Assembly: GCA_036380715.1 (NCBI GenBank)
Contig: DASVEF010000370.1
Coordinates: 1-64,000 of the forward strand
Origin: UBA5704 sp036380715
GTDB taxonomy: Bacteria; Acidobacteriota; Thermoanaerobaculia; Multivoradales; UBA5704
Reading direction: 5' to 3'
Length of the DNA: 64,000 nt
Part shown: positions 25,205 to 33,797 of the stretch, piece after piece
Position numbering within the stretch: the stretch's first letter is position 1
How the letters are laid out: every line of letters starts with the position of its first letter
The notes under the pieces: model-generated
What the model saw: the letters and a program-made list of their open reading frames with translations, nothing else
What the model was told of the DNA's origin: nothing
Database searches by the model: none
Program-made: the position numbers and the translations under genes

Positions 25205-28200
25205 ATGTCCGAGCCCCTCGTCCGCGTGACGTTCCCCAACGGAGGCGAACGATTCCAGCCAGGCCAGCAGATCGGGATACAGTGGCAGAGCAGCGACGAC
25301 TTCGGCCTCGTTGGCCACGACGTCAAGTTTTCAGCTACCGGCGATGCCCCTTTCACCGACATCGCCACCAATCTCCCCGGCTTCAGCCAGAGCTTCCTCT
25401 GGACCGTGCCCAACCTCCAGACCAGCCAGGGCGTGATCCGGGTCACTGCCCGCAACAGCCTGGGCACCCAGAGCGGCGACCGCAGCGACGGCACCTTCAC
25501 CATCGGCCAGATCCAGCAGGTTGACACCGCCCCGCCGACCGTCCAGGTCACCTTCCCCAACGGCGGGCAGCAGTTTCAGCCTGGCCAGCCGGTCACCATC
25601 CAGTGGATCAGCAGCGACAACGTCGGCGTCGTGGCCCATGACGTGAAGTTCTCCTCCGATGGCGGGAACAACTTCGTGGATATCGCCACCAACCTCCCGG
25701 GCTCGGTCCAGAGTTTCGGCTGGACGGCCCCCAACCTGCAGACCACCCAGGGAGTCATCCGGGTTGTGGCGAGGGATGCCGCAGGGAATCAGAGCGGCGA
25801 CCGCAGCGACGCACCCTTTACGATCGGGCAGATCCAGACGATCGACACGATTCCGCCGACCGTCCAGGTCACCTTCCCCAACGGCGGACAGCAGTTCCAG
25901 CCCGGACAGCCGGTGGCGATCCAGTGGGCCAGCAGCGACAACGTCGGCGTCTTCGCTCATGACGTGAAGTTCTCCCCGACGGGCGGCGACCCCTTCCAGG
26001 ACATCGCCACCAACCTGCCGGGATTCCAGAAGAGCTTCAACTGGATCGTGCCCAACGCTCCGACCAGCCAAGGGGTGATCCGCGTCGTCGCCCGCGATGC
26101 GGCGGGAAATCAGGCTGGGGATCGCAGCGACGCCTTCTTCGTCATCGCTCAGCCGATCGACACGATCCCACCGACCGTCCAGGTGATCTCGCCCAACGGC
26201 GGGGAGATTCTGACGCCGGGTCAGACCGCTTTGATCCGCTGGACGAGCACCGACAACGTCGGAGTCATCGCTCACGACGTGAAGCTCTCTTCCGACAATG
26301 GGCTCAACTTCTCGGACATTGTCACGAACCTTCCCGGTTCGGCACAGAGCTTCTCCTGGATCGTTCCCGATGCCCCGACTAGCCAAGGTGTGATCCGGGT
26401 GGTGGCCCGGGATGCCGCCGGCAACCAGGGAGGCGACCGCAGCAATTCGGTCTTCACCATCCAGATCGCGACGATCGAGGATTTCGACGAGCCGTCGATC
26501 CAGCCGCAGGCGACGTTCTCCGTCGTCGCGGGCCTGAGCGTGAATGTGCCCCGCGAGCGAGCCCGGTTCATGAAAAGTGGCATGCTGGTGAAGGAATGCG
26601 TGGGGCGCGAGGTGACCCCAGGCAACCCCGCACCTCCCAAGCCCTTCGAATTCACGATCGTGCCCGCCCTGACCGGAAGGTGCGACGCCCAGAAAATCGA
26701 AACTTGCAATCAAGGCGAGTCGGGAGACTGCGGCAGGTACTCAATCCGCGTCACGCCACCGGTCGAGACTCCGCCGGGAACGTACACGTTCAATGTGAAA
26801 AGCACCAACACCGGTCAGATGATCGACCCCTTCAGGGTGGCCGTCCCCCAACCGAAAATCAGGATTACCGCCCGTCCGCGGCAGGAGCCGAAGATCTTTG
26901 CAGGGGAGCAGCTCGACTATGACGTCGAGATCCAGAGGACCAACTATGTAGGACCGGTCAGACTCAGGGTCCGTCCTGGAACGGAAGTGGACCTATCCGA
27001 AAACGTCTTCATCCCGCAGGAGTTTCGGTCGAGCTCCAATCCAGCCGGCACAGACCGTACGACGCTCACGATCATCACCAGCAAGCCGCAGGCCGATGTT
27101 TCGCCGGGGACCGGCAAGGGAAGTTACAGCCCGGTGATCGAAGTCGAGGACGCCCTGCCCTTCCTTCAGGTAACTCCCGCAACTCTTTCCTTGGAGGTGG
27201 ACATCCGGCCGGACATCGACGTCACGATCAGTCCGGACCGGCTCAGCGCCGCTCCGGAAGAGAAGGCGGTCTTCACGGTCGACCTGTTCAAGTACGCCTT
27301 CCAGGAGCAGGACGACCTTCGGGTCACCGGACAGCCCACAGGCTCGAAAGTCGACTTCGTCCCCGCGGGCACCAAGACGATCAAGGCCGGGAAAAGAGAC
27401 CGGTTCAACCTGGAGATCACTCCCCCCGCCGGGACGATGCCGGTCCAGTTCCCGCTGACCGTGACCGCCCCCTTCACCCGGGAGGGGATCGTGAAGACCC
27501 CTTCCGCCATGGCCACCCTGAAGGTGGAGCCCGTGGAGAAGAGGATCGTGCTCAGCTTCCGGTCCATGCCGGCCATACCGGGCGACGTCCGGGTGCTGGA
27601 GTGCGCCTCGTTCGATTTCGAGGTCGCGGCGTTGGGCTTCACCACTCCTGAGCCGGTGAGCCTGTCGTTCGAGCGTTCTCCCTCGATAGACCTGGTGCGG
27701 GGCGTCTTCGTCCTGCCGAACGGCAGCACCGGCACGACCTTCACTCCCGATCTCAACAATGCGGACAACAACGTCGTCAAGCTCCGCTTTGAGGTGCCGG
27801 TCGATCTCAGCAAAGACGGCGTCCGGATCAAGTACGACTTCGACATCGTCGCCAAGCTGGCCAGCGATCCTAAGATCGAATCCAACAAGATCTCCGGCGC
27901 CTTCTCGGTTCTCTACGCCGTTCCCGAAGTCGAGCTGATTCCGATCGATCCTCCGCCGGTCGCCGAGGAGTCGACGGCGAAAGGAAGCTCGGTGCCGGCC
28001 AACTTCGGCTTCGACGTCCGGCGCGGCACCCCGGGCTGCCCGCTGTTCTTCGACCAGCCGGTGACGCTGAAGGTGAACCCGAACCGCCTGCCGCGCGGCG
28101 TCTTTGTCGCGGAGATCCAGCAGCCCACGGGCACCATGTCAGGCAGCACGTCCCCGGGGTTCGTGCGGCTCGGGGCGACCCTGGAAGCGCGGGCGGACCG

Positions 28201-29137
28201 CTATCTGATCCCGATCGAAGGCGAGGCCGCCGGCGCCAAGATCATTCCGAAAGAGGTGACGCTCGTCGTCGATGACGCCGTCTCGGTCAACACGCCCGCC
28301 GGGCCCTTTCAGGGTTTTGAGCAGCTTACGGTGACGTGGACGACCGTGGGGCCGGTAGATAGTCACGAGATCCAACTGTCCATCGACGGCGGCAACCAGT
28401 TCGACAAGGTGGGAGAGACCACCAACGCGGCTCAGCGCATGTTCAGCTTCGAGATCAACAACTCGAAGCTCGCGGAGGAGAACAATTCCCGAGTTCGCGT
28501 AATCGCCAAGGACCGCAACGGAAGGATCATCGGCCTAGGCGACAGCCAGATCTTCAAGATCTTCCGGACCGACGACCCGAAAGTCATCGACTTCACTCCG
28601 CAGGACGGAGCGCGCGGCACGACGGTGACGATCACCGGCGAGGAATTCGTCAAGGGCAGGACGGAGGTGCAGTTTCAGCCGGCGGTCAGGGTGAGAGCCA
28701 ATGTCGCCGATTCTCGGACGCTGACGGTCCAGGTACCGGACGGCGCCCAGACCGGAACGCTCCTGGTGATCACTCCCAAGGGGATCGCCGCCACCAGCCG
28801 TCCATTCAACGTACTGCAGTCCAGCCCGCGGATCCATACCGTCACGGCCTTCTCGCCCGCGAGCGGCCCGGTGGGGACCCGGGTGACCATCCGGGGCACG
28901 AATTTCCTCAACGTCACCTCGGTGAAGTTCCGGGGCATCGAGGCAGCAAGCTTCACGGTGGACTCGCCGCGCTCGATTACGGCCGTGGTGCCGCCGGGCG
29001 CGCAGAGTGGACCGATCGAGGTGACGACGGCCGGCGGAACAGTGGCCAGCAGGACGCCGTTCACCCGGACGACCCGGCCGCGGAGGACGACGGGGCCCCG
29101 GCCGGCGAGCCCGGCGAACGGCCAGGGCGCGCTGTAG
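25205..29137 (+). CDS. large repeat protein with Kre9/Ig-like tandem repeats and two IPT/TIG domains
   Basis: A 1310-residue multi-domain protein. Residues 1-425 are four tandem repeats of 105-107 residues, each opening with VxVTFPNGGQQFQPGQPV and ending GVIRVVARDAAGNQ, which resembles the Ser-Thr-rich Kre9/Knh1 Ig-like family. Repeats 2 and 3 are close at the DNA level (321-bp spacing). Residues about 430-1050 are beta-rich without a family I can name, followed by another Kre9-like unit (residues about 1020-1120). Two IPT/TIG domains close it (DFTPQDGARGTTVTITGE and FSPASGPVGTRVTIRGT). No N-terminal signal peptide is visible, which is odd for such an adhesin-like protein. A perfect terminator follows. 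Confidence 0.75.
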   Translation: MSEPLVRVTFPNGGERFQPGQQIGIQWQSSDDFGLVGHDVKFSATGDAPFTDIATNLPGFSQSFLWTVPNLQTSQGVIRVTARNSLGTQSGDRSDGTFTIGQIQQVDTAPPTVQVTFPNGGQQFQPGQPVTIQWISSDNVGVVAHDVKFSSDGGNNFVDIATNLPGSVQSFGWTAPNLQTTQGVIRVVARDAAGNQSGDRSDAPFTIGQIQTIDTIPPTVQVTFPNGGQQFQPGQPVAIQWASSDNVGVFAHDVKFSPTGGDPFQDIATNLPGFQKSFNWIVPNAPTSQGVIRVVARDAAGNQAGDRSDAFFVIAQPIDTIPPTVQVISPNGGEILTPGQTALIRWTSTDNVGVIAHDVKLSSDNGLNFSDIVTNLPGSAQSFSWIVPDAPTSQGVIRVVARDAAGNQGGDRSNSVFTIQIATIEDFDEPSIQPQATFSVVAGLSVNVPRERARFMKSGMLVKECVGREVTPGNPAPPKPFEFTIVPALTGRCDAQKIETCNQGESGDCGRYSIRVTPPVETPPGTYTFNVKSTNTGQMIDPFRVAVPQPKIRITARPRQEPKIFAGEQLDYDVEIQRTNYVGPVRLRVRPGTEVDLSENVFIPQEFRSSSNPAGTDRTTLTIITSKPQADVSPGTGKGSYSPVIEVEDALPFLQVTPATLSLEVDIRPDIDVTISPDRLSAAPEEKAVFTVDLFKYAFQEQDDLRVTGQPTGSKVDFVPAGTKTIKAGKRDRFNLEITPPAGTMPVQFPLTVTAPFTREGIVKTPSAMATLKVEPVEKRIVLSFRSMPAIPGDVRVLECASFDFEVAALGFTTPEPVSLSFERSPSIDLVRGVFVLPNGSTGTTFTPDLNNADNNVVKLRFEVPVDLSKDGVRIKYDFDIVAKLASDPKIESNKISGAFSVLYAVPEVELIPIDPPPVAEESTAKGSSVPANFGFDVRRGTPGCPLFFDQPVTLKVNPNRLPRGVFVAEIQQPTGTMSGSTSPGFVRLGATLEARADRYLIPIEGEAAGAKIIPKEVTLVVDDAVSVNTPAGPFQGFEQLTVTWTTVGPVDSHEIQLSIDGGNQFDKVGETTNAAQRMFSFEINNSKLAEENNSRVRVIAKDRNGRIIGLGDSQIFKIFRTDDPKVIDFTPQDGARGTTVTITGEEFVKGRTEVQFQPAVRVRANVADSRTLTVQVPDGAQTGTLLVITPKGIAATSRPFNVLQSSPRIHTVTAFSPASGPVGTRVTIRGTNFLNVTSVKFRGIEAASFTVDSPRSITAVVPPGAQSGPIEVTTAGGTVASRTPFTRTTRPRRTTGPRPASPANGQGAL

Positions 29138-29167
29138 CCCGCCATCCCTGCCAACCGCCCTCTGTTC

Positions 29168-29203
29168 GCGGCGGGAGCGTCACCGCTCCCGCCGCTCTTT
29201 TTT
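29168..29203 (+). terminator. strong intrinsic terminator
   Basis: A perfect 12-bp GC stem (29168-29179 with 29184-29195) has a TCAC loop and is followed by TCTTTTTT. It ends transcription of the large repeat protein gene before the next membrane protein gene. Confidence 0.9.
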
Positions 29204-29239
29204 GCTACTCTCTCTTCAACTCATATCCGGAGGCTCGCC

Positions 29240-30589
29240 ATGTTCGGATCGATGGTGCTGGAAGTCGCGATCGGTGTGATCTTCGCGTACCTGCTCCTCA
29301 GCCTGATCGTCACGGCCGTGACGGAGCTGATCTCGGGGTGGCTCAAGTGGCGGGCCAAGGATCTCCGGGCCGGTCTCCAGAGGCTGCTGAATTCCGAGCA
29401 GCCCGAGAAGTGGGTGAGCGCGCTCTACGAGCACCCGCTGATCCAGGGGCTCACTCAGGACAGGAGGAAAGCGGCCTCGGCGGACAGTACTGCCGAGGCC
29501 GCGGCTGGACGAGGCCCTTCCTACATCCCATCCCGGACGTTCGCGATCGCCTTTCTGGACGTCCTGCGTGACGAGCACCCGGCGGGACGGCTCCTCTCGC
29601 AGGCGCTCCACCGGGTCCTCGACACCACTCCGGACTCCGCGTCGATGGGCGACTTGAAGAAGGCGATCGCGGACGAGGTCCGGAAGATCCCGGACGACGG
29701 GATCGGCGCGACTCTCAAGCAGCACGCCACCGCTCTGGTCGGCCGCATCCCGGACAACGTGCCGCTGGCCGAGGCGAAGGGAGATCTCCGGGCCTATGCT
29801 CAGAAGCTCTCGGATCTACCTCTCCAGACCCTGATCGAGAACCTGCCGGACGCGAAGCTGAGGAAGGCGCTCCTCACCCTGCTGGAGGATTCAAACCGCG
29901 ACGTGGAATCCCTCAAGGAGACCCTCGAGGTCTGGTTCAACAACTCCATGGCTCGCGTCAGCGGCTGGTACAAGCGGAAGACCCAGACGGTCCACGTCCT
30001 CCTGGCCATCGTGCTGACGCTGGTGATCAACGTGGACACCGTGCTCCTCGTCGATGCCCTTTCCACGAACCAGGCCCTGCGCCAGTCGCTGGTGGCCGAG
30101 GCCGAGGCCTACGCCGATCAGGAGAAACCCGCCAACGGCCAGCCCGGGGGAGGCGCGCAGGCGTCGGATCCGGCCGAGAACTACCGGAAGCTGCGGGCGC
30201 AGCTCGACAGCCTGGATCTGCCGATCGGCTGGCTCCTTCCAGGGGAGCGCAAGGCGCCGCCGGGGACTCCTCCCGAGCTGAAGAACGCGGACTTCCGCGA
30301 CTGGCCCGGCTGGTGGGCGGCGGACATGACCGAAGAGCAGTGGACGAAGTGGGCGAGCCTCTGGGGAGACACGATCCGCTTCCACCTCTTCGGCTGGGTG
30401 CTCACGGCCTTCGCGATTTCGCTGGGAGCCCCGTTCTGGTTCGATATGCTGAACAAGGTCATCAACATCCGTTCGTCCGGCAAGGCACCCGAGGAGAAAC
30501 CGAAGGCGCCCAAGGAGGTGCCGAAGCCGCTGGAGCCGGGGGAGACTCCCGTGCAGGCGGACCTGGCGGATGGGTTGAAGAGGCGGTAG
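29240..30589 (+). CDS. hypothetical membrane protein
   Basis: A 449-residue protein with three likely membrane segments: residues about 5-30 (LEVAIGVIFAYLLLSLIVTA), about 252-275 (VHVLLAIVLTLVINVDTVLL), and about 385-402 (HLFGWVLTAFAISLGAPFW). The large region between the first two is helical and soluble (ALYEHPLIQGL, IPSRTFAIAFLDVL). A proline/lysine-rich tail ends the protein. I do not recognise a named family, though proteins of this layout occur as hypothetical proteins in diverse bacteria. It is isolated by a terminator upstream and a GC-rich repeat downstream. Confidence 0.8.
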   Translation: MFGSMVLEVAIGVIFAYLLLSLIVTAVTELISGWLKWRAKDLRAGLQRLLNSEQPEKWVSALYEHPLIQGLTQDRRKAASADSTAEAAAGRGPSYIPSRTFAIAFLDVLRDEHPAGRLLSQALHRVLDTTPDSASMGDLKKAIADEVRKIPDDGIGATLKQHATALVGRIPDNVPLAEAKGDLRAYAQKLSDLPLQTLIENLPDAKLRKALLTLLEDSNRDVESLKETLEVWFNNSMARVSGWYKRKTQTVHVLLAIVLTLVINVDTVLLVDALSTNQALRQSLVAEAEAYADQEKPANGQPGGGAQASDPAENYRKLRAQLDSLDLPIGWLLPGERKAPPGTPPELKNADFRDWPGWWAADMTEEQWTKWASLWGDTIRFHLFGWVLTAFAISLGAPFWFDMLNKVINIRSSGKAPEEKPKAPKEVPKPLEPGETPVQADLADGLKRR

Positions 30590-30603
30590 GCCCACCTCCC
30601 GGA

Positions 30604-30690
30604 CCCTCACCCCCCGGCCCCCTCTCCCACCCGCACTCCCTTCCCCCGGGAGAGGGGGAGAAAGACACGAAAATGCCAGGGGAGGGGGAC
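30604..30690. repeat. GC-rich dispersed inverted repeat, copy C
   Basis: CCCTCACCCCCCGGCCCCCT is followed by CTCCC...GGGAGAGGGGG. The CCCTCACCCCCCGGCC tail is in the opposite orientation to copies A, B and D. It fills the gap between two convergent genes and ends at the Uma2 stop codon. Confidence 0.7.
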
Positions 30691-31281
30691 CTACTCGAGG
30701 CTGTCGATCGCTGCCCAGAGCGCGTCAAGATCGAGCATCAGCCCCTCGCAACCTGGGATCTTCTCCAGCGTGCCGGTGCTGACCCCCAGGACGTGGAGGT
30801 AGCGTCCCTGGGCGTCGAGCTCGAGGATTTCCAGGCTGCGGAGCTGCGGGTCGAGGAGCCAGTACCAGGCCACTCCAAAGGCCGCATAGTCCGCCAGCTT
30901 CTCCACCCGGTCGCGCCGGCCGTCGCGGGGCGTTGGAGAGACGATCTCGATAGCAATGTCGGGCGGGACGCGGATCAGGCCGCGAGCCGGTGGCCAGCGG
31001 CTGCCTGGCAAGTAGATCGTGAGATCAGGTTTCCGGCCGCGCCGGGAGCCGACTGCGAACTTGGCCTCGGAGCCAGCCACCAGCCCACCGTACGGCGAGA
31101 TCCAGCTATCCAGGAGCCGCCCCAGACGTATGACCAGGAACTCGTGAAGGAAATCAGCCACCTCCTCCTCCTCCAGACGTCCATCCACGAGCTCCCCGGG
31201 CTCATCCTCGGGCAGGGCGAACCATTCGTCGAGCGAAAGCTCAGGCGCGGCGGGTGATTCGGCTACCGTCCCCTGGCTCAT
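30691..31281 (-). CDS. Uma2-family (DUF820) putative endonuclease
   Basis: A 196-residue Uma2-fold protein with all expected blocks: LSLDEWFALPEDEPGELVDG at the N-terminus, RKPDLTIYLP carrying the first acidic residue, and AIEIVSPTPRDGRRDRVEKL with the E-x-(K/R)-type residues of the PD-(D/E)XK fold, then DYAAFGVAWYWLLDP. It lacks the coiled-coil tail of the Uma2 gene at 16268. The ATG is preceded at exactly 6 nt by a TAGCAT box and lacks a Shine-Dalgarno sequence. It is divergent from a small secreted protein gene that has a similarly placed box. Confidence 0.88.
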   Translation of the reverse strand: MSQGTVAESPAAPELSLDEWFALPEDEPGELVDGRLEEEEVADFLHEFLVIRLGRLLDSWISPYGGLVAGSEAKFAVGSRRGRKPDLTIYLPGSRWPPARGLIRVPPDIAIEIVSPTPRDGRRDRVEKLADYAAFGVAWYWLLDPQLRSLEILELDAQGRYLHVLGVSTGTLEKIPGCEGLMLDLDALWAAIDSLE

Positions 31282-31287
31282 GAGTTG

Positions 31288-31293
31288 ATGCTA
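31288..31293 (-). promoter_or_regulatory. -10-like box 6 nt upstream of the Uma2 start
   Basis: On the minus strand: TAGCAT-CAACTC-ATG. No ribosome-binding site is present between box and start. Confidence 0.4.
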
Positions 31294-31355
31294 CCACGAC
31301 CCTGCCGATGCCCTGCCGGCTCAGAGGTCCCCTCTCCCGGAAGGAGCGAACCGTT

Positions 31356-31361
31356 TACACT
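31356..31361 (+). promoter_or_regulatory. -10-like box 6 nt upstream of the GTG start at 31368
   Basis: TACACT-AGAGGG-GTG. The 6-nt distance matches three other accessory genes in the window. Confidence 0.4.
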
Positions 31362-31367
31362 AGAGGG

Positions 31368-31865
31368 GTGAGGCTATCCAACTCCCGCCGGACCCGCGCC
31401 CTGGTAGCCGCGGTCCTGCTCGGCTGCGCCACTCAGAGCGCCGCGGCGCCGGAGCCGAAGGGATTAACGGCGACGGTCCCGGTCCCCGCCGACCTGCACA
31501 CCCGCATCGTGTCAGGGGCGGGGGACGCCTCCACCGCCTACCTCCTGCACATCGATGGCGTCCAGTTCCCCGCCAACGAGCCCGCCGTGGTGCACGTCTT
31601 CGGGAATCTTCCCGAGGCCGTGAACCTGAAGGAAGTGGAGAACAGCCCGCACTACCTCGGCTACTTCACCATCGTCCCGAGGACCACCGAGGAAGGCCGG
31701 CAGTCCGAGAAGACCGAGATCGTTCTCGACGTGACCGGCAACCTCCCCATCCTGCTGAAGAACAGCCGGACCTTGATCGTGACCCTGATCGCCGCCGGAG
31801 GTCGCAGGATCGACAAGGACCTGGGGCTCAGGTTCGAGAAGATGTACGTCACGGAAGAGAAGTGA
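31368..31865 (+). CDS. secreted small protein, tyrosinase/hemocyanin C-terminal-like (tentative)
   Basis: A 165-residue protein with a cleavable signal (ALVAAVLLGCATQSAAA; the Cys could also be a lipobox residue, LLGC). The mature part is beta-rich: TAYLLHIDGVQFPANEPAVVHVFGNLPEA and EIVLDVTGNLP suggest a cupredoxin-like or polyphenol-oxidase C-terminal-type sandwich. That resemblance is from memory and weak. The GTG start fits the signal peptide and the upstream -10 box; an in-frame ATG at 31308 would put 20 extra residues ahead of it. A truncated antitoxin-like fragment begins 4 bp after its stop. Confidence 0.6.
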   Translation: MRLSNSRRTRALVAAVLLGCATQSAAAPEPKGLTATVPVPADLHTRIVSGAGDASTAYLLHIDGVQFPANEPAVVHVFGNLPEAVNLKEVENSPHYLGYFTIVPRTTEEGRQSEKTEIVLDVTGNLPILLKNSRTLIVTLIAAGGRRIDKDLGLRFEKMYVTEEK

Positions 31866-31869
31866 GGCT

Positions 31870-32067
31870 ATGAAAGAGGAATACGACTTTTCCAAAGGTG
31901 AGCGAGGGAAGTTCTATCGACCAGAGATAAAGCTCAACCTGCCGACTACTCCCTCCGCACAGCCGTCATCACAATCTCCATCCGAGCGCCCCGCGGGAGA
32001 GCCGCCACCGCGACCACGGCGCGGGCCGGGGGATCTTCGGGGAAGTAGGTCGCGTAGACCTCGTTGA
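31870..32067 (+). pseudogene. truncated CopG-type antitoxin-like fragment
   Basis: The first 25 residues, MKEEYDFSKGERGKFYRPEI and then KLNLP, match the conserved opening of small CopG/RHH antitoxin-like proteins. After KLNLP, at 31944, the similarity stops abruptly, exactly where the convergent ridA gene's stop codon begins (31946). The frame then reads through antisense ridA sequence into a Pro/Arg-rich tail that is not credible. The remainder of the gene, including its DNA-binding helices, and any partner toxin are missing, so this is most likely a deletion remnant. Confidence 0.6.
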
Positions 32068-32404
32068 GCTTCGCGTAGTCGGCGATGTCGGCGAGGAAGA
32101 TCTGGACCTGGACCACGTCCTTCAACGAATAGCCCGCCGCCTCCAGCACGGCCCGGCAGTTCTCGATCGCGCGGCGGGTCTCCGCTTCCAGGCCGCCGGG
32201 GACCATCTCGCGGGTGGCGGGGTCGAGGCCGATCTGGCCGGCGAGGTAGAGGGTGTCCCCCACCTGGATCGCCTGCGAGTAGGAGGCGATGGCTGCCGGG
32301 GCGCGGTCGGTGGAGATGACCCGCCGCTCGCGAGGACGGCCGGTCTCGGTCGCCGCGACGCAGCCGGTCAGCGCGAGGAGGAGGCAGACCGCGGACGCCC
32401 TCAT
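31946..32404 (-). CDS. RidA-family protein with lipoprotein signal peptide
   Basis: A 152-residue YjgF/YER057c/UK114 protein. RidA hydrolyses reactive enamine/imine intermediates released by PLP enzymes. The conserved core is intact: YSQAIQVGDTLYLAGQIGLDP, VVQVQIFLADI, and the ligand-binding Arg and Glu in PPARAVVAVAALP and ARMEIVMTA. Unusually it has an N-terminal lipobox signal (MRASAVCLLLALTGC, C15), predicting a lipid-anchored periplasmic form. The ATG overlaps the stop of an upstream Tat-exported PLP enzyme by 4 bp, so the two work together outside the cytoplasm by inference. Confidence 0.88.
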   Translation of the reverse strand: MRASAVCLLLALTGCVAATETGRPRERRVISTDRAPAAIASYSQAIQVGDTLYLAGQIGLDPATREMVPGGLEAETRRAIENCRAVLEAAGYSLKDVVQVQIFLADIADYAKLNEVYATYFPEDPPARAVVAVAALPRGARMEIVMTAVRRE

Positions 32405-33696
32405 ACCGCGATCCCCTTCTCCATCACCGTTTCCATGGCATCGCAGAAGTAGTCGATCTCCTGGAGGGTCGTATAGACGCTCGGGGTGATCCTCAGCCCT
32501 TCGAACTCGGGATGGACGATCGGCGTGACCAGGATTCGGTGGCGGTCCCAGAGGTGCTGAACGAGCCTGGGGGTCTCGATCCCGGCGATCTGGACGTTGC
32601 CGATGCCGCAAGAGAAGCGCGGGTCGAGGCTGGTATGGAGGCGCACCCGGTCATGTTTCATCAGGCGCTTCGCCCAGCGGTCCCGCAGATAGCGGAGACG
32701 GGCGGCCTTGCGCTCGGGGCCGATTCCCTCGTGGAAGGTCAGCGCGTCGGTGATCGCCAGGTAGTTGGCCGCCGGATGGGTGCCGATCTCCTCGTACTTG
32801 CGGATGTCGCCGTCCATTTTGGCGGGCGCGGCCATCAGCGGCCAGAGGCCGGCGATCCTGTCCTTGCGGACGTAGAGCAGCCCGGTGCCGTGGGGCGCGA
32901 AGAGCCATTTGTGCAGGCTGCTCGCGTAGTAGTCGCAATCCAGGTCCGCGTGGGTGAACGGGAAGTGCGCGAAGGTGTGCGCGCCGTCCACGATCACCGG
33001 GATTCCCTTCTCTCGCGCCATGGCCACCACCCGCTTCACCGGGAGGATCTGCCCCGTGAGGTTGATCATGTGGCACATCAGGATCAGCTTCGTCTTCGGC
33101 GTGACGGCGGCGCGGAAGCGCTCGACGACCTCGTCGTCGTCCTCGGAGGGGACGGGCAGCGAGATCTGCTTGAGGACGATCCGGTCGCGCCGGGCCCTCT
33201 GCTCCCAGGTGGTCAGCATGCGCGGGTAGTCCTGATTGGAGGTCAGGACTTCGTCGCCCGGCTCCAGGTCGAAGCCGTACTGGCAGATCTGGATCCCTTC
33301 GGAGGCGTTGCGGGTGAGGGCGATCTCTTCAGGATCGCAGACGAAGAAGCGGGCGAGGCGCTGGCGGACCGTTTCGCGCTGCGGCTCCAGGATCTGCCAG
33401 AGGGCGTAGGGCGGCGGCGCGCTGTTCGAGTAGTCGAGGTGGCGCTTCATGGCCTCCTGGACCACCGCCGGCGACGGGCTCACCCCGCCGTTGTTGAGGT
33501 TCACGATGGACCGGTCCATGGTGAACGCCTGCTGGATCTCGAACCAGAAGGCCTCGTCCGCGGCCACCTCCTCCGGAGAGCCGGGACGGGGCGTGGCCAG
33601 GGCGCGCTGCGCGCGGGTGAGATCGAGCGCGGCCAAGGCCACGGCCGCGGCGGCCGGCCGGGCGAAGGCGCCAAAGAGCTCGCGACGGCTGTACAT
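32401..33696 (-). CDS. Tat-exported class V aminotransferase-fold PLP enzyme (isopenicillin-N-epimerase-like)
   Basis: A 431-residue PLP-dependent enzyme of the class V aminotransferase/cysteine desulfurase/epimerase group. The N-terminus MYSRRELFGAFARP carries a twin-arginine-type motif followed by a hydrophobic AAAAVALAALDL stretch, so the folded holoenzyme is probably exported. Active-site features are LTRNASEGIQ, the VDGAHTFAHF Asp, and the Schiff-base lysine K263 in SLHKWLFAPHGTG. It lies upstream of and overlaps the lipoprotein RidA. A GGAGGG ribosome-binding site precedes the ATG. The substrate is unknown; amino-acid epimerase, aminotransferase or C-S lyase are all possible. Confidence 0.88.
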   Translation of the reverse strand: MYSRRELFGAFARPAAAAVALAALDLTRAQRALATPRPGSPEEVAADEAFWFEIQQAFTMDRSIVNLNNGGVSPSPAVVQEAMKRHLDYSNSAPPPYALWQILEPQRETVRQRLARFFVCDPEEIALTRNASEGIQICQYGFDLEPGDEVLTSNQDYPRMLTTWEQRARRDRIVLKQISLPVPSEDDDEVVERFRAAVTPKTKLILMCHMINLTGQILPVKRVVAMAREKGIPVIVDGAHTFAHFPFTHADLDCDYYASSLHKWLFAPHGTGLLYVRKDRIAGLWPLMAAPAKMDGDIRKYEEIGTHPAANYLAITDALTFHEGIGPERKAARLRYLRDRWAKRLMKHDRVRLHTSLDPRFSCGIGNVQIAGIETPRLVQHLWDRHRILVTPIVHPEFEGLRITPSVYTTLQEIDYFCDAMETVMEKGIAV

Positions 33697-33797
33697 TCGG
33701 ATGCCCTCCAGGTTGAGGGTTGGTGAAGCAGGAGGATTCTAGCGCCCGGCGAAGATCGGGACCAGCCCGAAGAGGTCATCGATCTCGCTGGCTCAGG

